NCBI RefSeq assembly: GCF_018143015.1
Contig: NC_054741.1
Span: 62,649,697 to 62,713,696 of the forward strand
DNA from: Lytechinus variegatus
Lineage: Eukaryota > Echinodermata > Echinoidea > Temnopleuroida > Toxopneustidae
Direction of reading: 5' to 3'
DNA length: 64,000 nt
Shown here: positions 11,288 to 22,702 of the stretch, in pieces
Position numbering within the stretch: position 1 is the first letter of the stretch
Layout of the letters: each line of letters opens with the position of its first letter
The notes under the pieces: model-generated
What the model saw: the letters and a program-made list of their open reading frames with translations, nothing else
Told to the model about the DNA's origin: nothing
Databases searched by the model: none
Position numbers and translations under genes: made by a program

Positions 11288-11545
11288 CGGGTCGTGTGGT
11301 CCAGTGGTTAGATCATTGGACTCATAATCGCAAGGTTGTGAGTTCGAATTCCAACTCTGCCATTGTCTCCACTTTGATAAAAAGGCCCGAGAGTGATTTC
11401 TGTCGTCTATAACGTCAGCCATTATGACTGATTAATCTAGACGTAAAATGTTTCATAGGTAATTGGTTATATACCAGCTTGGCGTTTACCATCATAATGC
11501 TGTCCTGCCGAGTTCCTGCGGGAGTTACCACAAACAGAAACAGAT
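11288..11545 (+). repeat. tRNA-derived SINE, Met-like head
   Basis: GTGTGGTCCAGTGGTTA fits a Pol III A box and GAGTTCGAATTCC a B box, 50-60 bases apart. The middle reads GGACTCATAATCGCA, like a tRNA anticodon arm with CAT. A non-tRNA body (AACGTCAGCC..., TGCGGGAGTTACCAC) follows and then a GATA tail, so it is a SINE rather than a tRNA gene. It lies between two GATA tracts. Confidence 0.75.
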
Positions 11546-11922
11546 AGATAGATAGATAGATAGGAAATAGAAATACGTAGAGAAAAGATATTTGAAGTAT
11601 CTATACCTTGGGTCAATAAGGATTACTAGAAATACCTACAATACATACACATTTGACAGGGTATCAAGAATTTATGATCCGTAACTGGTGTTAAGAGACG
11701 GAATGGAATCAGTATTGTTCTATTCAGAAAATCAGATAATTAAAAAAAATGATACACAAAGAATAAGGTGAGGTGATGGTAGACTTTGAACTGTGTAAAA
11801 TACCAGAATGGAAAGCTGGATTATGCAGCGCTTTTAAGCGTGAAAAACAGTTTGCATCAATCAGCCTCGTCATTCGAGGCAGTGAAAACAGAGTCCGTAC
11901 TGCTTTCCGGATAGGGCCCAGG

Positions 11923-12090
11923 TGGGTGTTTCATAAAGCTGTTCGTAAGATACGAACGACTTTACGCACGACTGGTGATCCTTTCTTGTGCTATGTGATA
12001 TCACTGTGTAATTGAGTTATGACCTAAGAACGTGTTTCAGTCGTGCGTAAAGTCGTTGGTAACTTTACGAACAGCTTTATGAAACACCCA
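11923..12090. mobile_element. 168-bp MITE with CCAGG duplication
   Basis: Perfect outer inverted repeats TGGGTGTTTCATAAAGCTG, continuing with an inner inverted pair around AGTCGTGCGTAAAGTCGTT. Directly flanked by CCAGG at 11918-11922 and 12091-12095. Non-coding. Confidence 0.85.
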
Positions 12091-12194
12091 CCAGGTCTTG
12101 TCCAAAATTTCTGGGGAAAAAACGATATTCTTGTGCACTATCCGCGGGTCCGCGTCCCAGAGAAAAATAGTTGATTTTTCACACTGCAGAGTCA

Positions 12195-12310
12195 ATCCTT
12201 GAACGCAGCAAATGCATTGGAAATACAAGTTCCATCGCATTGAAAACCTTGGACGTCTTGGTATGGAGGTCGAAAATTAGTCTGCAGGCACAAACCCTGA
12301 TTGAAACTTT
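12195..12310. repeat. Fragment of a three-copy dispersed repeat
   Basis: AACGCAGCAAATGCATTG and the following ATACAAGTTCCATCGCATTG match the start of the repeats at 25615-25860 and 61385-61680. Confidence 0.55.
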
Positions 12311-12409
12311 GATCAACAAGTGGGTCTCCACGCAAACACCAGCACATATAGAATTTGTTGTTTCAATTTACCATTTACGGTTGTCCAGGCCAAGATTCGA
12401 ACCTTTTGG

Positions 12410-12552
12410 GCCCGTTGCAGAAAGAGTTGCAATCAAACCCAGCTCTAAAAATCATGCGCAAGTTGATTTTCAGCCAATCAGCAGCGAGCATTTTGGACTT
12501 TCGATTGATTTTTTGACTTTCGTTTAAACGCAACTCTTTCTGCAACCCACCC
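12410..12552. mobile_element. GGCCCGTTGCAG MITE, copy 1
   Basis: Inverted ends GGGCCCGTTGCAGAAAGAG and (right end inward) GGGTTGCAGAAAGAGTTGCG. Internal TTTCAGCCAATCAGC matches the inverted form of the copy at 26530-26671. Target duplication is not clean here. Confidence 0.75.
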
Positions 12553-12744
12553 CTGGATGCAGAACGAGGCATCTCTGCTCCATCGCCTATACTCACTGAG
12601 CTAGCAGAAATCGTTGACAGATGTGGTTTTCACAGTCTCCAAGAGTCCAGTGGATTTATTTTTCTGACTAAAAACCGATGCCATTTGGGAATCGCACACT
12701 CTCGATGATTTGACGGAGTGATTTCTGTCTTCGGGTGAGGAATC

Positions 12745-12951
12745 CATAGGCAGCGGAAGCGGGGGGATGTGTCACCCCCTAAATTTGAGGAGGGGGGACG
12801 GTCCCCCCCCCTAATTTTTTTTTTTTTTTTTTTTTGCTTGTCAATTTATTTTCCTACGTCCCCCCTAAAATTTTTGGGTTGAGAACTTTTTTTGCTTGTC
12901 AAAAATTTTTTGGTTGTCCCCTCCTAAAATTTTTGGCTTCCGCCGCCAATG
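12745..12951. mobile_element. Small hAT-like element, 8-bp duplication GAGGAATC
   Basis: Ends are CATAGGCAGCGGAAGC and, read inward from the right, CATTGGCGGCGGAAGCC. Flanked by perfect GAGGAATC at 12737-12744 and 12952-12959. The 207-base interior is repeated CCCCCCTAAAATTTTTGG and TTTTGCTTGTCAA motifs. An 8-bp duplication fits hAT. A relative lies at 33666-33994. Confidence 0.85.
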
Positions 12952-13099
12952 GAGGAATCACATTAACGTTTACAGTAATTGCAAGAGAGATGGAAAAAAC
13001 ATGCAATCGACATTTCATTTTTATGAAACAATACAAAACGTTAAGTTCGATGACTACCGCCCCACGACCTTATCAAAGAGTGTGAAAGTGGGACTCGCA

Positions 13100-13560
13100 C
13101 GCTTCTAATGAGGTCGGTCCTATGTCATACCAGGATCCCACTCAACTCCTTTCATAAACCCCATTATGCGGCTAATAGCAGCATAATTTGGTCGTAAGAT
13201 CGGAGGAGGACCAGAGTTATCCCCATTATTTTGATTTTATGAACGCATTTCCAAATAATGCGGATAATTGCCATGGTGCGGTCACAAGGGTCACCCTTTT
13301 CCAACACCACCGCATCGGAGGGGGCGTGTCCAGTTGTCATGACGATTTTCCGCCTTTTTCAGGACGGGCGCTCGTAAAAATAGTGCGGATTATTTTCGGA
13401 GTTTGTGAACGCAATTTTTATTGAATTATCCGCATTACTCTAATTGGAGGATAGGTTTATATTTAGAATAACATAAAAGAAAGAAAATCACTCGAAATCA
13501 ATGATGCGCACCTGCAAAACTATTTCACATGAACAATTAATATTTATTTATTTTATTCAA
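13100..13560. other. Unclassified spacer with repeated AATGCGGAT motifs
   Basis: TTATGCGGC, AATGCGGATAATT, GTGCGGATTATT and ATCCGCATTA recur on both strands, suggesting a decayed inverted-repeat element. No gene seen. Confidence 0.35.
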
Positions 13561-13580
13561 ATATACAGGATAATAAAATC

Positions 13581-13930
13581 AGGACACTGATTTTCATCTT
13601 GGTCCTGTAAGGACACTGATTTTCATCTTGGTCCTGTTAAGGACACTGATTTTCATCTTGGTCCTGTAAGGACACTGATTTTCATCTTGGTCCTGTTAAG
13701 GACACTGATTTTCATCTTGGTCCTGTAAGGACACTGATTTTCATCTTGGTCCTGTAAGGACACTGATTTTCATCTTGGTCCTGTAAGGACACTGATTTTC
13801 ATCTTGGTCCTGTAAGGACACTGATTTTCATCTTGGTCCTGTAAGGACACTGATTTTCATCTTGGTCCTGTAAGGACACTGATTTTCATCTTGGTCCTGT
13901 AAGGACACTGATTTTCATCTTGGTCCTGTA
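13581..13930. repeat. 29-bp minisatellite, about 12 units
   Basis: Head-to-tail units of AGGACACTGATTTTCATC plus TTGGTCCTGTA, near-identical; some carry one extra T. Each unit starts AGGAC and ends GTCCT, so every unit can form a short stem. No spacers and no cas genes: not a CRISPR. Confidence 0.95.
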
Positions 13931-14740
13931 AAAAGTACAAAGAAAAATTCTTGTAAAAAAATAAATACATAGTAGCATAAGTGTAGACCAAGACGATACC
14001 TTATCGTGGGTAAATAGTGAAGCGTTAATAAATTTTAAGAATATAGAAGCAATGAACCAATCATAACTACAATCAATAAAAAAGGAAGATATATGTAAAC
14101 ACGATAAAAAGCAAGTATATACAACTAAACGTTTATGTCTGCAAAATATTCAATTACATAAGTCAATGATAGAGGGGTTATGGTAAATTTCTTTGTGAGG
14201 GGGGGGGGGGGGGGGAGGTTGCATAAGCACTTAGATATCAGAATAGGAATAGGAACGATATCTAAAATGAATTTTTTTGTGATTCGATATGAAGCTTTAT
14301 ACGGACTCAGAATTTTGCATATTATTGGGAAGTTTGTACCAGACGTTCGTATCGGCATATGAACGAATGTTTAAATGATTCTAGATTAGGTTTATTGCTT
14401 TGGGCTGCAGCCGAAAGTATGAACTATTACTGCTCCTCAACCTTCCCATGCGGTGGCGAAATGAGCAAAACAACAACAACAAACGGCGTATGTTGGAATA
14501 GTTTGCATTTTTACGTGATACTCTAATCTTGTGACAGATTTCTACACAACATTCCTTCATTGTTCTTTTTCTCTTTCTATATCTCTTTTTTTCCTTGGGA
14601 AGAACCTCCCAAGTCTACATTATGTACATCATTGGTCAAAAGAGAGAGTAGTAATTTATTTCCTTTTTTTTAATACTATGGACACATAATTCATTTCCCA
14701 ATGAATTAATCACCGCTGTCGGAGTCAAATTTGAGATTGC
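13931..14740. other. No gene recognised
   Basis: AT-rich spacer with a G run at 14200-14216. Nothing coding was supported on either strand. Confidence 0.5.
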
Positions 14741-14744
14741 TTGA

Positions 14745-15200
14745 GCCCGGGGGGGGGGGCCCTCGACCAAAAAAGTGGTGGGGGTGTGCCGCGGGCGAGA
14801 CAAGAAACGGGGGCCTTGGAGCGGGCTTGTTGTAAAAAGGAGGGTCCTCGGAACGGGCTTCGGAACTACAAATGTTTGTGAAAACGAGGGTCCTTCGAAC
14901 GGATCGCCAGCGTATGAGTGCGTATATGCATCCCTATGGAACGGGTATGTGTGTATAATGCAGCTAGCCCGGCGGCACGGCCGCCGGGTGCGCTCGCGCA
15001 GAGGCGATTGTCGGACAGTACTCTGCGGCCGCTTTTCACCAAAATTGCAGCCCATTGAACGGCGTAACGAAAAATATGCGAAGCTTTGGAGCGGATTTAT
15101 TTTTTTTTCTCTCGATAAGAAGAAAATGCTATGCTTTGGAGCTGTTGTTCTTTTTCTCAATAAGACAAAAATGCTATGCCTTGGAACGGAAATTTTAGTG
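14745..15200. repeat. GC-rich degenerate tandem repeat
   Basis: Motif (T/C)TTGGA(A/G)CGG(G/A) recurs every 35-60 bases (for example 14813, 14848, 14896, 14934, 15052, 15084, 15138, 15180) after an initial GGGGGGGGGCCCTCGACC. It is a CpG-rich island in AT-rich surroundings. No coding support. Confidence 0.6.
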
Positions 15201-15239
15201 TAAAAATGGGGGTCATTTTAATGGAACATTATGCAATGC

Positions 15240-16279
15240 ACGTAGACAATATGAACTTGGCAAATCAAACAATGTGACCACGCAGCATGAGCTTAAAATG
15301 ATGAAATGTAGATCATAAAACGGACATATTACAGAGCACTTAAAATTGTAAATGAAAAAAATAATGAAAGCTCGATATCCGAGCTAAAATATGTTTGGTA
15401 TATTGACTTCAAAACTTGCTCCATATCAGCCTATTGAGCAAGATATGAATCTCATCGAACAGACAATTCTCGCGCGAAGCGCAAGAATTATTTTTTTTAT
15501 AGTAACATGAAAGATTTTTTTTGCAAGTCTTTCCCTCATATTTTTTATTTCATTCACTTGTCTTCCTCCTCTTATTTTTCTCTTCTTTTCGTCTGTCTTT
15601 CTTCTTCTTCTTTTCCTTTTATCTTCTTCTTTCTCCTTTTTTTCCTCTGCCAATTTTTATCTGGGGGGCACCTGGGGGGCACACCAAATCTCGGGGGGCA
15701 CGTGCCCCCAGCCCCCCCCCCCTGGAGCTACACCACTGGCGCTGGCCTGTTATTTGCCGAAACCCTGGGGAACAGAGAAAGGGGCCGGATGACATTTTTG
15801 GCCCCCATCCCCATATACACTCCAAATCTGGCCAGAAGAATTGCATGCCAGATCATGTAGATCATAAAACGGACATATTACAGAGCACTTAAATTTGTAA
15901 ATGAAAAAAAAAATGAAAGCTCGATGTCCGAGCTAAAATATGTTTGTATATTAACTTCAAAACTTGATCCATATCAGCCTATTGAGCAAGACATGAATCT
16001 CATCGAACAGGCAATTCTGGCGCGAAGTGCAAGCAAAAGTTTTATATAGTAACATGAAAGATTTTTTTTCAAGTCTTCCCTTCACATTATTTCATTCACT
16101 CGTCTTCCTCCTCTTATTTTCCTCTTCTTTTTTTCTTCTGTCTTTCTTATTCTTTTCTTTTCTTCTTTATAGCTTTTTTTTTCTCTGCCATTTTTTCTGG
16201 GGGGGGGGGGCACCTGGGGGGCACACCAAATCTCAGGGGGAGGGGGTCTGTCCCCCCCCCCCGTATAGCTACGCCACTG
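15240..16279 (+). mobile_element. Two tandem partial copies of a G-rich hAT-like end
   Basis: Copy a (15240-15742) and copy b (15857-16279) share, in order, ATCATAAAACGGACATATTA, AAAGCTCGAT(A/G)TCCGAGCT, TATGAATCTCATCGAACAG, a pyrimidine-rich stretch, GGGGGGCACCTGGGGGGCAC and a terminal CTAC(G/A)CCACTG. The same order ends the complete element at 56444-57847. Left ends are missing, so these are truncated copies. Confidence 0.75.
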
Positions 16280-16282
16280 AAT

Positions 16283-16473
16283 CCACTGGGCCACAACACT
16301 CCACAAATGGAGGGAAAAGGAGATAAAAAGAAGAGGAGGAAGACAAGTTGATAAAATAACACGAGGGGAAGACTTTGAAAATAAAATAAAATTTTCGCTC
16401 GTGCTTTGCGCTCATATTAATTAGGTGATTTACATATGAGGCTTAAAATATCTAGTTTTGAGATCAATATACG
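16283..16473 (-). repeat. Inverted fragment of the same hAT-like family
   Basis: GCTCGTGCTTTGCGCTCATA and GTGATTTACATAT are the reverse of the AGCGCGAAGCGCAAGCG region near 36330. It lies head-to-head with the tandem copies before it. Confidence 0.55.
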
Positions 16474-17330
16474 CAGGCACGGATCCATGGGGGCCTCCCC
16501 CCCCCCCGCTAAAGAAAAAAAAGGAAGAGGGGAAAGGAAGAGAATGGGAAAATTAAGAGAAAAAAGAGAGGAAGAGAGCAGAAAGGAAGAGTAGAAAAAA
16601 AGAGAAGGGAAATTGGGGAAAAAAGAGAGAAGAGAGAGGAATTAAGAGGAGGAAAGAGAAAGGGAAAAGGATAGAGGAACTGGGGAAAAAAGAGAAAATA
16701 GAGAGAGGATGAGGGCAAAGAAGAGAATAAGAAAAGAGAGAGGAAGGGGGGAATGGAATAAATGAAAAAAAAGAGAGGGGAATTTTTTTATAAAAAAAAG
16801 AGTGGAAGACGAGCAAAGGATCAAAGAGAAGAAAAAAATAGGAAATCTGAGAAAAAAAGAGAGGAGAAATAAGAGAGGAAAGAAAAAAGAGAGAGAAAGA
16901 GGGGAGAAGAAAAAAAAAGAGAGGAAGGGAGAGGGGAAAAGGAAGAGAAGTCAAGAGAAAAAAGAAAGAGGACTTGGGTATAGAAGAGAAAAAAGAGAGA
17001 GGAGGAGATGGGCAAACAAGAGAATAAGAAAAGACAGAAGAGGGGAAAGAAATAAATGAAGAAAAAAAGAAAGGGGAAAGAAAAGAAGAAAAAAGAATGA
17101 AAGACGAGGAAATTAGAAAGAAAAAAAATAGAGAGGAAAAGGGGGAAAGAACAGAAGAAAAAAGAAAGGAGAAAAGAAGAAAAAAGACAGAGGAAGAGGG
17201 AAGAGAAAGAAAGAAGGAAAAAGAGGGAAGAGGAGAAAGGATATGAGGAGAAAGAGGAAAAGAGAAAGAAAAAAGGAAAAAGGAGAGGAGAAAAGAGAAA
17301 GAGCGCAGGGGGGAAATCATAAGGTGGATC
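16474..17330 (+). repeat. hAT-like end followed by 0.8-kb polypurine tract
   Basis: CAGGCACGGATCCATGG at 16474 matches the terminal repeat of the large element at 34220-44462. From about 16505 to 17310 the plus strand is almost entirely A and G. Its complement resembles the pyrimidine tracts at 37790-38136 and 44200-44400, the matching position in the large element. Long Ser/Phe/Leu frames here are compositional. Confidence 0.75.
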
Positions 17331-17334
17331 GAAG

Positions 17335-17600
17335 CACCTTTTTGACCGGGGCGCCGATTTTTATGTTTGAACTAGGCGCCAAATGTTCGAACTAGGGGGC
17401 ACCGAATCAATGTCCAACTATAGGGGTGCCAAATTATTGTTTTAATTAGGGGGCAAAATTGATGCTCAAACTAGGGGGCGCTGAATTGATGTTCAAATAA
17501 GGGGGCGCCAAACTGATATTCGAACTAGGGTACTGCCAATTTGATATTTGACGAGAGGCGACAAAATTAAGAGAGGGAGGGAAAAGTCATATTTTACATG
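17335..17600. repeat. ~35-bp degenerate tandem repeat
   Basis: Seven or eight units built on GTTCGAACTAGGGGGCGCCA and AATTGAT, diverged from each other. Confidence 0.7.
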
Positions 17601-17639
17601 GGGGCCCCAAATTCATGTTTACTCCTATACAGGATGGGT

Positions 17640-17930
17640 AGGCCTGTGCCATATTTTTCTGTAGGATATAATTTCTGTTCTATATTCCACAAGATGGGAT
17701 ATACATATATGCTTATGTGAGATCAATATGGTATGCTATTCTGGGTAAGATATGTTCAATATGATTAGAGTGGACCTACATGGAATATATGGGCATGCCA
17801 ATCTAGGTGGGATATGATTAAGCTTATTGGATGGGACCCATTATGGCCATGTACATGCATTGGTATGCCATTCTGGGTTGGATTATGATCAATAGCTCAT
17901 TGGAATAAGGGCACGCAAACGTGGTACGTC
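17640..17930. repeat. Degenerate ~70-bp tandem repeat
   Basis: Three to four diverged units containing GG(C/T)ATGCCA(A/T)TCT(A/G)GG, then TGGGATATGATCAA and GCTCATTGG. Non-coding. Confidence 0.5.
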
Positions 17931-18113
17931 CAGCTGTATGATACAGGATTTTCATTCGTGCCAACACTCATTAATTCACTTCACTGGCTTCCTTTGTAAC
18001 GGGGAATTATGTTAAAATTTCTTTTGATTGTCTACATAAAACTGAATAAACAGACTCCAGAGCCGGCTATTTGACTCTGAATTTATACACCAACTATAGA
18101 ACACTTAGAACGG
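17930..18113 (+). pseudogene. LINE reverse transcriptase C-terminal remnant
   Basis: Plus frame reads VQLYDTGFSFVPTLINSLHW, LP, then a stop and FLLIVYIKLNKQTPEPA. Family knowledge: LHWLPV-x(5)-FK-LL-x-YK-LN-x-AP-EY is the conserved tail of many non-LTR reverse transcriptases. Several stops; 5' truncated. Too short to name a clade. Confidence 0.65.
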
Positions 18114-18959
18114 CCGAAGGCGAATAGCCGGGGGAGGCGGGTCTTTCCGGGCGTTCGCCCCCCCCCTCAAAAAAAATAAAATAAAAAACGGCCTCAAAAA
18201 GAAAAAAGGGAGGAAGAAAGGAAAAAGCGAACGGAGAAAAGGGAAGAAGGTTAGAGCTTTATTGTTTTTTTTCTTTTCTTTTCTTTCTTTTTTGTCAAAA
18301 TAATAAGAAACTAAACCAGAAGTTCTTCTCTCTCTTCAAAATTTTGCTTCTGTGCTCCGCGCGGGAGAATTAATATCAAAATTGCCTTTCCCCTTTGTTT
18401 CCCCACACTTTTTTTGTTCTCCGTTTTACTCTTCCCGGCTATAGGAATCGTATATTTTTGCCAGCTTCATAAAGTATACATGAGTATAAAAACTATGAAA
18501 AGTATTTTTTATTGCATTGACACTTGCATTGTTAATGAATATGTAATGTTTAATCCTTACTTAGTTCTTTGTCTATACGATGCAAGCATATTTTCCGCTT
18601 TTCCACACTGACAGAGACCTTTGTTTTGTTTTTTATTTGTATGTTTTCTTTATTTGAATACGGGATAAAGAAAACTGCTTTCAGCCTTATGGCTGTTTTC
18701 AGCAAGTCTGTACATAAAAGTTGAAAAACATAATTATAAATCATGAACAAAATAATAAATACAAACATTTGAACAGACATAAGTTACATTGTACATGACA
18801 AAAATAAAGATTTGAGATAAGAGAATAAGAACTAAAAAAAAAGAAAACAAAAAATATATAAATATATACACATTAAAAACAAACAAAAGTACAATCAATA
18901 TACATGATAAAAAAATGAAAACAATACAATGGTCAGAAATCTCAGTCAGTAACAATTGC

Positions 18960-20195
18960 GGAAATACATTTTGGATGCATCTGTTAAAGCCGGAAGATTT
19001 GTTTGTGTTCTTACAGATTGAGGGGGGGGGGCGGGGTTTTGAATAAATGGCTGGCAAGATATAAAGAGCTATTTTTCAAATAATTGGTGTGGGGTTTTGG
19101 AAGATGAATATACTGTTCGATATTTCTAAGTGAATGTTGCGTGTCCTTAATTGTAAGTTTTGAGTCTAGCACATTTGGAAGCAGATTATTTAATAGCTTG
19201 AATAGGAAAGTGACGAGGTCTTTCTTTAACTTTACATTTAAGCAGTCAACAGAAACAGTCTGATAAAGAAGTGTTCTACTGTAGCGACAATCCACCTGTA
19301 GAATTATCCTCAATGCTCTGATTTGGAGGATTTGAAGCCGTTTCAGAGAAGTTGAATCAGGTTTCATCCACACGGTGTTACAATAGTCGAAATGGGGGGG
19401 TTAATCAATGTCTTATACAAAAGAGTAGCAGTGGGTATGTCTATATATTGTCGGATTCTCCTCAACATAAAGAAACTTCGTAGGACTTTGGATCGGACAC
19501 TGTCAATGTATGGTCGCCAAGTTAATTCCTTATCAATAACGATACCCAAACAATTGCAGTTTTCTATACTCTTTCCAGAACTTGGTCATTAATCCGGACA
19601 TTGACATTGGCAAATAAATTGGTCTCACGCTTCGAGCCTATAATGACCAGCTTACACTTTTTAACAATCAACAAAAGCTCATTGTGTATTAACCAATCTT
19701 GAATAGAGGCCAGGTCTTCGTTTACCATATCTTGCATTCGAGTAGGATCTCTAGATGATACATACAGACAGGTATCGTCTGCATAAAGTGATATGTTACA
19801 ATATTTTATTACTTTGGGGAGATCGTTCATGTATAGTATGAAAAACAAAGGCACAAGAATACTCCCTTAAGCAATTCCACATTGTACAATTTGTTCAGTG
19901 GATTAATTTCCATTTACGACAATTTTCTGGGTTCTAAACTGAAAATAATTTTGAATCCATCGTAAACAATTTCTATCAAATCCATAACATTTTAATTTTT
20001 AAGCAATATCTCGTGGCTAATATCAAATGCCTTTTTCCCAGTCTAATGCAACAAGGGCAACTTACTCACCTATATCAAGTGATTTAGTAATATTTTCAGT
20101 CAGATTTAGAAGAGCAAGGCTTGTTGAAAGTTTGGACGTAAACCAAATTGGTTTGGAATAAGTATGTCATTCTCATTTAGATATTTAACTTTATG
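18960..20195 (-). pseudogene. Decayed LINE reverse transcriptase
   Basis: Minus-strand segments, broken by stops and frameshifts, occur in the right order: LALLNLTENITKSLDIG and VALVALDWEKG (motif A region), VQCGIA-stop-GSILVPLFF (motif B, normally QGSxLGPLLF), ILYMNDL...ISLYADDTCLYV (motif C, YADD; 19780-19800), GIVIDKELTWRPYI, then a WGxxxxxxLKRLQILQIRA-type thumb and a C-terminal region to about 18960. A Jockey/CR1/L2-group element is likely. It abuts the 33-bp minisatellite region on its 5' side. Confidence 0.8.
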
Positions 20196-20219
20196 TTTTA
20201 TTAACTTAAAGTTTTATGC

Positions 20220-21650
20220 GTCTATTAAGAAATGTACTACCATTATTATAAATGCAAAGCTATGCTTAACCAAAGCCCTTTGCTGAAAACCTTGCAATTA
20301 CCTGAATTAGCCTCATGACTACATAAAACATACTGCTTCAGTAAACTTAATGTATAAACAAATATGCGTAAACAAAAACCTTATCATAAAGAATCCTGTA
20401 ATAAGCAAAGCTTTATGCGTTAACGGAAAACCTTGGATTAAAAACCTTATACTTGACCGAGCCTTATGCTAAAAACCTGAAACTTGACCAAATCCTATGC
20501 TAAAAACATTGTCTAAAAACCTTATACTTGACCATAACCTTATGCTAAAACTTAATGCTTAAAAACCTTATGCTTGACCAAAACTTTATATTCAAAACAT
20601 TATGCTTGACCCAAACCCTAGGCAAAAAACCCTATCCTTGACCAAGACATTGTGTAATAACATGCTTTACTCAAACTTTATGCCTAAAACCTTAAACTTA
20701 ACTTAACCAAAACCTAATGCTTAAACTATGTATGCTTAAAATCTTACACTTCACTAAAACCATAAGCTTAAAAATCTTACACTTTACAAGACCTTAAACC
20801 CTTTGGCGGTATTCTGAAAGCTCAATTAGTTCTTAGTTAATGCTTAAAAACCTTATGCTTAACCAAAACGTTATGTTAAAAAAGCATTATGCTTGACCCA
20901 AACCCTATGCAAAAACCCCTATCCTTGACCTAGACATTATGCAATAACATTATGCTTGGCCAAAACCTTCCGCTCAAAAACCTTATGCTTCACCCAAACT
21001 TTATGCTAAAAAGCCTTATGGCTAACCAAAACCTTATGCTTAAAAACCTTATACTTAGCCAAAACCTTATGCTTAAAAACCTTATACTTAGCCAAAACCT
21101 TATGCTTAAAAACCTTATACTTAGCCAAAACCTTATGCTTAAAAACCTTATGCTTAAAAACCTTATACTTAGCCAAAACCTTATGCTTAAAAACCTTATA
21201 CTTAGCCAAAACCTTATGCTTAAAAACCTTATACTTAGCCAAAACCTTGTGCTTAAAAACCTTATGCTTAGCCAAAACCTTATGCTTAATAAACTTATAC
21301 TTTGCCCAAACCTAATGCTTAAAAACCTTATGCTTCACTAGAACCTTATTTGTTAAAAAACATGTATCTAACCAAAACCTTATGCTTGTCTAATAACCTT
21401 ATGCTTGACCAAATCCTTAGGCTCAAAAACCTTATATTTAACCAAAACTTTATGCTTAAAAATCTTATGCCTGACTGAAACCTTATACTTAAAATCTTAT
21501 ACTTAACTTAACCAAAACCTAGTGCTTAAACACCGTATGCTTAAAATTCTACACTTCACTAAATCTTTAAGCTTAAAAATCTTATACTTTACAAGACCTT
21601 TTAAGCGTAAGCGCTTAAAACCCTTTGGCGGTATTCTGAAAGCTCATTAG
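20220..21650. repeat. CCTTATGCTTAAAAA minisatellite region, 33-bp core
   Basis: A degenerate array of AACCTTATGCTTAAA half units; the core (about 21020-21290) is near-perfect 33-bp units made of CCTTATGCTTAAAAA plus CCTTATACTTAGCC. Two ~150-base segments, ending 20690-20830 and 21480-21652, are direct duplicates carrying ACCCTTTGGCGGTATTCTGA. Open frames on both strands (LMLKNLILSQN one way, KVFKHKVLAKY the other) follow from the repeat. Confidence 0.9.
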
Positions 21651-22655
21651 CATTTTGGTATTCTAAAAGTGATACTTTCCTTATTTTGCAGGGGTGCGTT
21701 GCGTGCACTTGCATAAGAACGCGTTAAGACCGCGCGAAGACTTAATTGAGCAGTAACGAGAATTTGGTTTTCTGAAAAGTCTCGGAGCGAACAATTAGCA
21801 GACTTTCCCATGGGAAAATAATGGTGATAAAAGGTCCATTAAGTTTCATAATCTCATAAGCTGGCTTCTTTTCCGTTTGATTCTACGGCGAACCCTCTGC
21901 TTGCCATTGTCCATTTTTCTCTAATACGCGGATGAGTGCTCTTGCCATTCAAGATGCCAGCGTCACCTTGGCGCAGCACATACCCACTATGCATTATATA
22001 CTGAGTGCCCCTCCCCCCGGGTGCTTGAGGCTGCAGCAGAGAAAAAAAACTCTGAAAATGTATAAATGAAGTTTTCCATGATATCTATGACGATTTGGGT
22101 CATCTACCTAAAATGACAAATAGATGAACTAAGTCGTTATCAACTCTTATCTCTGGAGGTTTATCTTCAAAACCTCATTTATAACATCATAGCCGTTATA
22201 TCGTCTTATTGACTGTCTGATGGTGGTTGATACTTTGGTAAAAAGAATATCTTCTTTCCTATTCCTTGCTTGATAATCTGTGGAGTCTGTAGTGTGAGTC
22301 GCCGCCGACCTTGGACAAGTATCCTTGCTTCCTGTCGCTTCACTCTGTCTGTCACCTATATGCATGGCCCATTGTGACGTAAAAAATCAAGTTATATTTT
22401 ATTGTTCTTTCAAATCGAAAAAATGTATACGTTTTCTATTGATCAATTGTCACGAATGCAGGCTTATTTCTACATCTCCCAATTAATAATCTCTTGAACA
22501 TTCAGTTTGACATTCTTAAAAGTTTAATTAACTGATGAAGAGGTTAATATCGTACGGTGATATACTTGAGGATAAACAAAATATATATACTTAACACCTT
22601 TCATAAAATTAGTATGCTTAGCATCATATGACAGTGCACTAGTGCTCTTAAATGT

Positions 22656-22661
22656 TTTATT
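22656..22661 (-). terminator. Candidate poly(A) signal of the membrane caspase gene
   Basis: AATAAA on the minus strand, 42-47 bases beyond the stop codon of the proposed last exon. AT-rich context weakens the inference. Confidence 0.35.
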
Positions 22662-22702
22662 TTGGTAATTAATAGTAAAAAGGTGACTTTCTTAGCCCCA
22701 TT

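Noticed and set aside
10886..11422. Long minus-strand reading frame rich in Tyr, Leu, Ile and Ser
   Set aside because: It is a translation of the GATA/GGTA microsatellite; no splice or family support.
13581..13930. CRISPR-like regular 29-bp repeats
   Set aside because: Units are directly contiguous with no spacers, the host is a eukaryote, and no cas genes exist.
14775..15203. Overlapping 140-174 codon frames on both strands
   Set aside because: They cover a CG-rich degenerate tandem repeat; no domain or splice support.
16553..17320. 255-codon Ser/Phe/Leu/Pro frame
   Set aside because: Produced by the polypyrimidine composition of that strand; all frames there look alike.
20952..21341. Repeat protein frames on both strands (LMLKNLILSQN and KVFKHKVLAKY)
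   Set aside because: Overlapping frames on both strands of one 33-bp minisatellite; the period is a multiple of three, so frames stay open by construction.
22147..22365. Minus frame with FTKVSTTIRQSIRRY as a possible caspase p10 helix
   Set aside because: No acceptor gives this frame in the phase required by the preceding exon; 22703-22891 fits phase and motif better.
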